Below the pieces are notes generated by a model, which was given only the letters and a program-made list of their open reading frames with translations, made no database searches and was not told the origin of the DNA. Shown piece by piece: positions 1 through 5,480 of a DNA stretch of 8,482 bases. The stretch is taken from contig DANZ01000033.1 of the NCBI GenBank assembly GCA_002501695.1, positions 5,129 through 13,610 of the forward strand. Reading direction: 5' to 3'. How positions within the stretch are numbered: the stretch's first letter is position 1; each line of letters starts with the position of its first letter. The translations under genes were made by a program, and so were the position numbers. The stretch comes from Methanolobus sp. UBA474 (GTDB lineage Archaea > Halobacteriota > Methanosarcinia > Methanosarcinales > Methanosarcinaceae).

Positions 1-1363
1 GCTCGGGGTCAAGGACTTCCAGAAGGGCACTTGCCGGGTCTCCTGAATAGGAAGATGAAAGCTTATCTATCTCATCAAGGATGAACACAGGATTCTTGGT
101 ACCTGCTTTCCTTATGCTCTGGATGATCCTTCCGGGCATGGCTCCGACATATGTCCTTCGGTGCCCCCTTATCTCCGCTTCGTCTCTGACGCCTCCAAGG
201 CTGACACGGACATATTCCCTGCCGAGTGCATCTGCAATGCTCTTTCCGAGGCTTGTCTTACCTGTGCCGGGCGGCCCTGTGAAGAGTATGATGGAACCCT
301 GTTTCTCATGCTTGAGCTTCATTACTGCAAGATGCTGGATTATCCTCTCTTTTACCTTTTCAAGCCCGTTGTGGTTGCCCTCAAGCACACGGCGGGCCTG
401 AGCAATGTCAATGCTCTTCTTCTCTTCCACTGCCCAGGGGAGATCAAGCAGGAGGTCCAGATAGTTCCTTATGACAGGACTTTCAGGGTTGTGATTCCCT
501 CCGGTCTCGAGTTTCTTTAACTCGGAAAGTGCCTTCTTTTTAACCTCATCAGGCATCTTAGAACTCTCTATCTTTTCCCGGTATCCGCCTTCGCCTGAAA
601 CAGGATCCTCGCCTTCATTGAGCTCCTCCTGAATGACCTTCAGTTGCTCCCGCAGCATAGCCTCCCTGTGTGACTTGTTTACCTTCTCGGCTACTTTTCT
701 TGCCACTTCTATCTGGATGTTGATGTTCTCTTTCTGATTTGTCAGAATATAGAGGAACGTGAGATAGCGTTCACGAGTTGAAACGGTCTCCAGGAGATCC
801 TGCTTTTCAGAGAGCTCGATCGGCATGAACGGCATAACGTATCCCATTATCTGGTCAATGGAATCCATCCTGTCAATAGGCCCGGTAAACTGTTCAGAGC
901 TCTGAAAACGGCTGCTTATCTCGTGGATCGTCTTCCTTACATCCCCCATTATCTGCTTGTGGAGGTCATCGTCAAGATCATCAATATCAGGGACAGCAGT
1001 AAATGTGGTATAGAACAATCCATTTTTCAGGTCCAGCGAAACAGAGCTTACTCTCTGTATGGCCTTCGCAGAGACCAGATATCCTTCATCGGCAGGCTGT
1101 ACAAGTTTGATCTCCAGCAGGTTCCCTGTTCGATATAGATCGTTATCTGACAGGTCTGAAGCTTTCTTGCCGCTCTTTACCGTCAACCCTATTGCGTGTG
1201 CTGATCCTTCATTTCTCATCTCATTCAAGAGAGCTTCCCCGATGTTCTTATCAGCCAGGAACTTAGTCTGGCTGTTTGGATAAACTACTACTTCCAGGAG
1301 CGGTACTACAATACTCTCTTTCTTATCGTTGATCTGTTGTGAATACATTGTTGATTGTCTCAT
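1..1363 (-). CDS. lon: ATP-dependent Lon protease, bacterial-type LonA (N-terminal part, runs off left edge)
   Basis: Soluble AAA+ serine protease that unfolds and degrades damaged or regulatory proteins in the cytoplasm. The 454 visible codons are open to the left edge with no frameshift. In order they hold a Lon substrate-binding N domain (about residues 19-215), a helical linker with the typical REAMLREQLKVIQEEL stretch (about 234-249), the conserved NYLDLLLDLPW (300-310), Walker A GPPGTGKT (363-370), the Lon hallmark SLGGVRDEAEIRGHRRTYVGA (from about 383), and Walker B ILDEIDK (D430, E431). The rest of the AAA+ module and the Ser-Lys protease domain lie outside the window; LonA proteins are usually near 780-800 residues. 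There is no membrane segment after Walker B up to the edge, so this is not the archaeal membrane-bound LonB layout. The start at 1363 is the first ATG; 1348 is also possible, and neither has a strong ribosome binding site. It lies 47 bp downstream of marR on the same strand, so co-transcription is likely. Confidence 0.95.
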   Translation of the reverse strand, partial: MRQSTMYSQQINDKKESIVVPLLEVVVYPNSQTKFLADKNIGEALLNEMRNEGSAHAIGLTVKSGKKASDLSDNDLYRTGNLLEIKLVQPADEGYLVSAKAIQRVSSVSLDLKNGLFYTTFTAVPDIDDLDDDLHKQIMGDVRKTIHEISSRFQSSEQFTGPIDRMDSIDQIMGYVMPFMPIELSEKQDLLETVSTRERYLTFLYILTNQKENINIQIEVARKVAEKVNKSHREAMLREQLKVIQEELNEGEDPVSGEGGYREKIESSKMPDEVKKKALSELKKLETGGNHNPESPVIRNYLDLLLDLPWAVEEKKSIDIAQARRVLEGNHNGLEKVKERIIQHLAVMKLKHEKQGSIILFTGPPGTGKTSLGKSIADALGREYVRVSLGGVRDEAEIRGHRRTYVGAMPGRIIQSIRKAGTKNPVFILDEIDKLSSSYSGDPASALLEVLDPE

Positions 1364-1373
1364 TTAAATTATC

Positions 1374-1397
1374 GTTAGTTCTATCTTACCTAACTAG
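1374..1397. promoter_or_regulatory. Candidate second MarR operator between marR and lon
   Basis: This spot in the marR-lon gap holds GTTAGTT (1374-1380) and CTAACTAG (1390-1397), the same half-site words as the perfect palindrome in front of marR. ACCTAACTA (1388-1396) matches one arm of that palindrome plus two spacer bases, read on the opposite strand. The half-sites are 15 bp apart here against 11 bp in the marR site, so this is a degenerate or differently spaced version. A TATA-like CTTATACA on the minus strand (about 1433-1440) inside the end of marR could drive a lon transcript starting just upstream of the site. Binding itself is inferred. Confidence 0.45.
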
Positions 1398-1410
1398 AGG
1401 CGAGCTAAGA

Positions 1411-1827
1411 TCATCTCACTTTTCGCAGTATCTGTATAAGATCATCCATATCCTTCTCATCCAGTGAATCTGCCATCTTTTCAATAAGCTTCAGCAAAGA
1501 GTTCTGTTCTGACCTGGCTATTATCTGCCCTTTTTCTGTCAGGCGGATATAGAACATTCTGCCGTCACTGGGGGATCTTTCTCTATACACACACTCCATT
1601 TTAACAAATTTGTTGATCATCTCCGTGATGGTGGGCTTGGAGTTCCGGGTGATCTTGGCAAACCTGCTGAAAGTTACTTCCCCATGTTCATCAATGGTTT
1701 TCAGATATCCGATCTGTTTCACGGTAATGTCCGATAACCCACATTCAGAGAAGATCTCACAGGAGCACTCATTTTTGATCTTGAAGAGACTTTCAAAAAC
1801 TGTGAACAAATGCTCTCTTTTCTCCAT
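1411..1827 (-). CDS. MarR-family winged-helix transcriptional regulator
   Basis: A 138-residue protein of normal MarR length. It has an N-terminal dimerisation helix, then the winged helix-turn-helix: ITVKQIGYLKTI, the recognition region FAKITRNSKPTITEMINKFVKM (about 56-77), and a wing with RERSPSDGRMFYIRLTEKG (82-100), where the D-G-R signature of MarR wings is plain. A final helix (about 105-137) closes the dimer interface. Four cysteines, C21, C23, C29 and C79, are many for such a small protein and could respond to redox or metal; that is inference. The family binds palindromes as dimers, usually represses its own gene, and lets go on ligand binding or cysteine oxidation. A perfect palindrome in its own promoter and a related site before the downstream lon gene suggest it controls itself and lon. 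The ligand is unknown. Confidence 0.9.
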   Translation of the reverse strand: MEKREHLFTVFESLFKIKNECSCEIFSECGLSDITVKQIGYLKTIDEHGEVTFSRFAKITRNSKPTITEMINKFVKMECVYRERSPSDGRMFYIRLTEKGQIIARSEQNSLLKLIEKMADSLDEKDMDDLIQILRKVR

Positions 1828-1846
1828 CTTGCTTCCGTCCGGAATG

Positions 1847-1865
1847 TTAGTTAGGTGCTAACTAA
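1847..1865. promoter_or_regulatory. Perfect palindromic operator in the marR promoter
   Basis: Two 8-bp arms, TTAGTTAG (1847-1854) and CTAACTAA (1858-1865), are exactly complementary around a 3-bp spacer. The arms are 11 bp apart start to start, one helical turn, as expected for a dimeric winged-helix regulator. The palindrome abuts the TATA-like box at 1866-1873 and covers the stretch toward the expected marR transcription start near 1844, so a bound dimer would block the basal transcription machinery. That MarR from the adjacent gene is the binder is inferred from position. Confidence 0.75.
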
Positions 1866-1873
1866 TTATATAG
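1866..1873 (-). promoter_or_regulatory. TATA-like box for marR (possibly bidirectional)
   Basis: Minus strand reads CTATATAA within an AT-rich run, about 40 bp from the marR start codon. This would give a transcription start near 1844 and a leader of roughly 17 nt. The plus strand reads TTATATAG, so the element could also fire rightward toward the FKBP gene, giving a leader of about 180 nt. The rightward use is a weaker guess. Confidence 0.5.
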
Positions 1874-2025
1874 TTGTCGGCCATAGAACTTAGCATTCCC
1901 TTACAACTGAAGCAAAAACCCTGAAGGCATATCATGAAGGTTTTTTAGGTGCAGAAATGGTTAACGCCTATCTCCGGCCCTGCGGAAAGATCAGCAAAAA
2001 ACCTAAGTAATGTAGGCGCTCTCCT
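1874..2025. other. Noncoding divergent gap between marR and FKBP, with possible alternative pairings
   Basis: No plausible gene was found here. AGGTTTTTT (1938-1946) can pair with AAAAAACCT (1996-2004), while its GGTTTTT core can instead pair with AAAAACC (1914-1920), so the two stems exclude each other. A small 7-bp stem with a 2-nt bulge (1970-1976 with 1983-1991) lies inside the larger loop. Only the 9-bp pairing exceeds what I would expect by chance in a sequence this size, and it is A/T-run based. These would matter only if transcription toward FKBP starts near the marR TATA box. Confidence 0.25.
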
Positions 2026-2033
2026 CTATAATG
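2026..2033 (+). promoter_or_regulatory. TATA-like box for the FKBP gene
   Basis: CTATAATG lies about 45 bp upstream of the FKBP start, predicting a transcription start near 2055 and a leader of about 20 nt that includes the ribosome binding site. A more A/T-rich run at 2051-2062 is too close to the ATG to be the TATA box of this gene. Confidence 0.4.
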
Positions 2034-2064
2034 GAATGAGTCAAGGCTTGTTTTAAACTATATT

Positions 2065-2072
2065 GAGTTGAT
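2065..2072 (+). promoter_or_regulatory. Ribosome binding site of the FKBP gene
   Basis: GAGTTGAT differs by one base from GAGGTGAT, the complement of the archaeal 16S rRNA 3' end. It ends 3 nt before the ATG at 2076 and supports that start. Confidence 0.55.
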
Positions 2073-2075
2073 ATA

Positions 2076-2498
2076 ATGTCGATCAAAGATGGCGATACGA
2101 TAAAGATAGAATACACCGGCACTCTGGACGATGGTTCTGTGTTCGATTGTTCCGATGGCCGTGAACCCCTTGAGTTCACGGTCGGCGCCGGCCAGGTCAT
2201 CCCGGGCTTTGAAGAAGCCGTAAGAGGTATGGAAGAAGGGCAGGAGAAGGAATTCAGGATCGAACCGGCAGAGGCCTATGGCGAGTATGACGAGGCCCTT
2301 GCTCAACAGGTTCCCAGAACGATCCTCCGTTCGGATATGGAAATTGAAGAGGGAATGCTGTTATTGGTAAGAACCCCTGAAGGAGAGGAGATACCTGCAC
2401 AGGTAACTGAAGTAGGTGCTGAGCAGGTAACACTGGACATGAATCATCCCCTCGCAGGTAAGGCTTTGATTTTCAATATACGCATTGTTGAAGCATAG
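2076..2498 (+). CDS. FKBP-type peptidyl-prolyl cis-trans isomerase, short SlyD-like archaeal form
   Basis: Cytoplasmic folding enzyme that speeds cis-trans isomerisation at proline and usually also acts as a chaperone. The 140 residues start directly at the FKBP fold with GDTIKIEYTGTLDDGSVFD (from residue 6; the Y and the VFD aspartate line the active site). FTVGAGQVIPGFEEAVRGM (34-52) follows, which is the conserved VIPGFE segment. The insert-in-flap chaperone domain spans roughly residues 65-120 (AYGEYDEALAQQVPR up to VTEVGAEQVTLDMNHPLAGK). The last strand, ALIFNIRIVEA, completes the FKBP sheet. There is no signal peptide and no metal-binding histidine-rich tail such as bacterial SlyD carries. 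A good ribosome binding site fixes the start. It diverges from marR-lon, so two protein-quality-control genes are neighbours, though shared regulation is unproven. Confidence 0.95.
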   Translation: MSIKDGDTIKIEYTGTLDDGSVFDCSDGREPLEFTVGAGQVIPGFEEAVRGMEEGQEKEFRIEPAEAYGEYDEALAQQVPRTILRSDMEIEEGMLLLVRTPEGEEIPAQVTEVGAEQVTLDMNHPLAGKALIFNIRIVEA

Positions 2499-2508
2499 AT
2501 CAGGGATA

Positions 2509-2544
2509 CCCGGCAGTATAGCCTTTGTGGTTATACGCTCCGGG
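2509..2544 (+). terminator. Hairpin between convergent FKBP and helicase genes
   Basis: The outer stem CCCGG (2509-2513) pairs with CCGGG (2540-2544). The inner stem GTATAGCC (2516-2523) pairs with GGTTATAC (2529-2536), with one G-U pair and a TTTGT loop, separated from the outer stem by a small 2x3 internal loop. It begins 10 nt after the FKBP stop codon and is symmetrical enough to form on either strand. A role in 3'-end formation or mRNA stability is inferred from position, since archaeal termination relies mainly on T-runs. Confidence 0.5.
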
Positions 2545-2561
2545 AATTCTCTAAATCCATA

Positions 2562-2573
2562 ACAAAAAATAAA
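2562..2573 (-). terminator. T-rich terminator of the helicase gene
   Basis: On the minus strand the bases just after the helicase stop read TTTATTTTTTGTT, a T-rich run typical of archaeal intrinsic termination. Confidence 0.5.
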
Positions 2574-2575
2574 GC

Positions 2576-5377
2576 CTATTTATCTCTCTGCATTTTCTGC
2601 CCTGCCCTTTTTCTCAGCTCCAGCACTTTCTCATCCTCCGGCTTCACTTTGAGAGCCTCATCATAAGATTCAATAGCGCTCTTATAATCACCCAAATAGT
2701 ACAGAGCAATGCCTTTCTGCACCCAGACCGAGCTCTGCCGGCGCCCTGTGCCAATAAGCCTGTTGAAGCAATCAAGAGCGATATGATACCTGCGCAGATG
2801 CATGCATGTTATGCCTTTGTTCATGAGAGCAGGACCGTTATCGGGATCAATTTGCAAGGCGGCTTCAAAGCATTCGTAGGCAGCAGCATGGTCCCCCTTA
2901 TCCTTTCCCGCCATGATCCCGTCCTTGATCCAGTCTGCTGCGCTCCTGTTTCCCCTCTGCCGTAGCTTCCGTCTGGCTCTCTCAAGAGCGCTTACGGTAT
3001 CGAAGGGCTTTTCCCGCGACCTCTCGATGACTGGTGACGCCTGTTGCTCCTTTGGTTTCACGGTTGTTTTTCTCTTTTGTGGGATATGATCTGGCCTTCC
3101 CAGCATCTTCCGGAGTATGATAATAGCAGCATCCTTATCCAGCGGATCATTGTTGTTCCCGCATTTTGGGGACTGGATACATGAGGGACAGCCCTCGGAG
3201 CACGGACAGCTCTCGATGGACCGCAGGGTGACTTCCAGCATCTCCACTATCTTCCCGTAACCGCTCTGTGCATAGCCGACCCCGCCCTGATGCCCGTCAT
3301 ATACGAATATAGCGCTCCTGCCTGCAAGATCAGGATGCTCGGTAGCCGACACTCCGCCAACGTCATTCCTGTCAGCGAGCAGATGCAACGGGTACATCCC
3401 GATCATGGCATGCTCAAGAGCATGGATCCCGCCTGCAAAGTCACAGCCATGCGCCTCAACAGCCGGGACGAACAGAACAGGCATTTCCAGCCAGAGAGCT
3501 TCTGTCCGGAGGGTGAACTTTGGCATCTGCAACGAATGCTGCCCGATATCCTCATCGGTACGCTGTCGGATCTTCCTGTATCCCGTTACCTGCTGGGTGA
3601 CATCCACATCCCCGAAGCCAACCTTCACTTCAGTGCAGGTGGGGAGAATCTTGCTGTGTACCGTATCTTTGATGATGATATCGGAGGATACCAGCGAGCG
3701 CGTATAGTATCCTTCCTGTGCCTGCTCCACAAGGACATGTCTTTTCTCGTGATCCTGCTTTATGACGCAGTACGGCACTCCTTTATTGATGTAGACCGCG
3801 CCCTCAAAAGCCTCCCTGTAGGCCTGCAGCTTTGTCATGTCCTTTTCCAGTGGCTTTCCGGTGGCTTTATCGATCATAATGTAAGCGTCGCTGTCTATAT
3901 CGCGAATGGACACATTCCTGTGAGGGTTGGGATCAAGACACTGCTTTGCGACAGAGCCTTCAAGCAGTCCCTCTTCCTCAAGTACTCTTACTATAGTGTC
4001 ATACTCACTGCCAAAATGCAGCACATCTTCTGCTTTTAAAGGAATTTCCATGGCTGCGCATAGTAAATGTCCGGCCTGGATGTAGCGGTTGGATACATTG
4101 ATGACCGCCTCCTCGCAGTTCCTTCTGAAAAAATCCTCAGGATTACGCATGTAATACTGGTCAAGGGCATTGGAATCCGCTACAAGCACCACTATGCTTT
4201 CCCTGCTCCCGCGACCAGCCCTTCCCGCCTGCTGCCTGGCGCTCATTATCGTACCCGGAAAACCGTCCATAATACAGGCATCAAGCCCTCCAATATCTAT
4301 GCCCATTTCAAGGGCATTCGTGGAGATCACACCATCGATCTCCCCGCCGGAAAGCCCCTTCTCAATAGCCTCGCGCTCATGCCCCTGGTAACCGCCCCTG
4401 TAGGAACTGATGGTCTTGCTGACCCCTCTGCCGGCAAGTATGGTCCTGGACTCGACATACATCCGCTCCACCTTCTGTCTGGACCGGGCAAATACAATGG
4501 TCTGGAAGCCGCTCTGGACAAAGTTGGTAAAAATGTCCACAGTCTCCCCAAAGCTGGACTTGCGGATAGTGAAGTTGCGTGACTTCTCGTACATGGGAGG
4601 ATTCCAGAAAATGAATTTCTGAGCTCCCCTGCCGGAACTGTCACTGTCTATCAGGCAGACTTCCTTCCCTATCAGGGCTGATGTATGCTCTACAGGGTTT
4701 CCGATTGTCGCGGTGCAGCAGATGTACTGAGGGCTCGATCCATACAGCCCGCATACCCGGTTAAGCCTCCTGAGCAGGTTTGCCATATGGCTGCCCATTA
4801 CCCCGCTATATGAATGGCTTTCGTCCAGCACGATATATTTCAGGTTTGACAGGAATCCTCGCCATTGATGCTTCCATGCAAGGAAACTCATGTGAAGCAT
4901 ATCCGGATTAGTAAGAAGTATGCGCGGATCTCCGTATTTCACGGAACTCTTCTCTGCCTGCGACATCGTGCCTATGAATTTGTCTATCCTGATATCCAGC
5001 CCCATTATATCGCTGAAATCCCGGAAGCTCTGCAGCTGGTCGTTCACAAGGGCGTTGAGCGGGGAGATATACAGCGCAGTAGCCTTCGGGTCATCAAGCA
5101 GTGTCTCAAATATCGGGATCATGTAGCACAGGGACTTACCGCTGGCCGTACTTGTTGACAGTACGACATTCTTTCCTTCACGTACCCGGGTCACAGCTTC
5201 GGCCTGGTGAGTATAGAGTTGCCTTATGCCTTTCTCGCCCAATGCATAACTTACCAGAGGCTTGAGCTCAAGGGGGCTGTGAGCAGGCTCCCTGAAAGGT
5301 ATCTCTTCTATATGCACTATCTGCCCTTCGTATCTTCCTGATGCCTTGAGTCTGTTGATGAGTTCAGGGATGTCCAT
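2576..5377 (-). CDS. YprA/MrfA/Hrq1-like DEAD/DEAH helicase with DUF1998 cysteine domain and C-terminal TPR repeats
   Basis: Superfamily 2 ATP-dependent helicase of the COG1205 type. Characterised relatives (Bacillus MrfA/YprA, yeast Hrq1) are DNA helicases in repair of crosslinks and bulky damage. Motifs in the 933 residues: Q-like YTHQAEA (55-61), Walker A STASGKSL (76-83), motif II DESH (185-188, in place of DEAH), motif III TATIG (222-226), motif IV TIVFARSR (293-300), motif V STNALEMGIDIGGLD (352-366), motif VI QQAGRAGR (382-389). The DUF1998/MZB region is about 640-745, with C724, C726, C730, C733 and C739 as likely metal or Fe-S ligands. After a charged linker (about 760-805) come about three TPR repeats (812-917), normally protein-binding and not part of the standard family layout. 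The start at 5377 has GGAGC (5387-5391) 9 nt upstream. No YprB-like exonuclease partner is adjacent. DNA repair is the likely role, by family only. Confidence 0.93.
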   Translation of the reverse strand: MDIPELINRLKASGRYEGQIVHIEEIPFREPAHSPLELKPLVSYALGEKGIRQLYTHQAEAVTRVREGKNVVLSTSTASGKSLCYMIPIFETLLDDPKATALYISPLNALVNDQLQSFRDFSDIMGLDIRIDKFIGTMSQAEKSSVKYGDPRILLTNPDMLHMSFLAWKHQWRGFLSNLKYIVLDESHSYSGVMGSHMANLLRRLNRVCGLYGSSPQYICCTATIGNPVEHTSALIGKEVCLIDSDSSGRGAQKFIFWNPPMYEKSRNFTIRKSSFGETVDIFTNFVQSGFQTIVFARSRQKVERMYVESRTILAGRGVSKTISSYRGGYQGHEREAIEKGLSGGEIDGVISTNALEMGIDIGGLDACIMDGFPGTIMSARQQAGRAGRGSRESIVVLVADSNALDQYYMRNPEDFFRRNCEEAVINVSNRYIQAGHLLCAAMEIPLKAEDVLHFGSEYDTIVRVLEEEGLLEGSVAKQCLDPNPHRNVSIRDIDSDAYIMIDKATGKPLEKDMTKLQAYREAFEGAVYINKGVPYCVIKQDHEKRHVLVEQAQEGYYTRSLVSSDIIIKDTVHSKILPTCTEVKVGFGDVDVTQQVTGYRKIRQRTDEDIGQHSLQMPKFTLRTEALWLEMPVLFVPAVEAHGCDFAGGIHALEHAMIGMYPLHLLADRNDVGGVSATEHPDLAGRSAIFVYDGHQGGVGYAQSGYGKIVEMLEVTLRSIESCPCSEGCPSCIQSPKCGNNNDPLDKDAAIIILRKMLGRPDHIPQKRKTTVKPKEQQASPVIERSREKPFDTVSALERARRKLRQRGNRSAADWIKDGIMAGKDKGDHAAAYECFEAALQIDPDNGPALMNKGITCMHLRRYHIALDCFNRLIGTGRRQSSVWVQKGIALYYLGDYKSAIESYDEALKVKPEDEKVLELRKRAGQKMQRDK

Positions 5378-5412
5378 TACAAAAAAGCTCCGTTGTTAAG
5401 AATATCATAAGC

Positions 5413-5431
5413 TGAGCAATACTGAGCAATA
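5413..5431. repeat. Tandem 10-bp-period repeat in the helicase/dehydrogenase divergent promoter
   Basis: TGAGCAATA occurs at 5413-5421 and again at 5423-5431, one helical turn apart. The gap between the divergent genes is only 103 bp. The repeat lies where the helicase transcript would begin, next to an AT-rich AATAATTAGA (5428-5437) that could serve as a TATA box on either strand. It may be a binding site for a regulator on one DNA face; no binder is known. Confidence 0.4.
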
Positions 5432-5471
5432 ATTAGATTCACCTACAAATGATCTCAACCAACATAGGAAG
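5428..5471 (+). promoter_or_regulatory. Candidate upstream promoter and ribosome binding site of the dehydrogenase gene
   Basis: AATAATTAGA (5428-5437) is about 45-53 bp before the ATG at 5481 and predicts a start near 5458. AGGAAG (5466-5471) then lies 9 nt before that ATG. This supports the long version of the protein, against the alternative TATA run at 5556-5567. Confidence 0.35.
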
Positions 5472-5480
5472 ACCATTATC

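Noticed and set aside
161..520. 119-codon plus-strand frame near the left end
   Set aside because: Antisense shadow of the Lon AAA+ domain, whose motifs are clear on the minus strand.
1934..1948. Mini reading frame MKVF in the marR-FKBP gap, a possible leader peptide
   Set aside because: Only four codons, no well-placed ribosome binding site, and no evidence the region is transcribed.
2051..2062. TTTTAAACTATA as TATA box for FKBP
   Set aside because: Only about 14-25 bp from the ATG, so transcription would begin inside the gene; CTATAATG at 2026 fits better.
3290..4039. 249-codon plus-strand reading frame opposite the helicase
   Set aside because: Lies entirely antisense to a well-conserved helicase region; no recognisable motif and no ribosome binding site.
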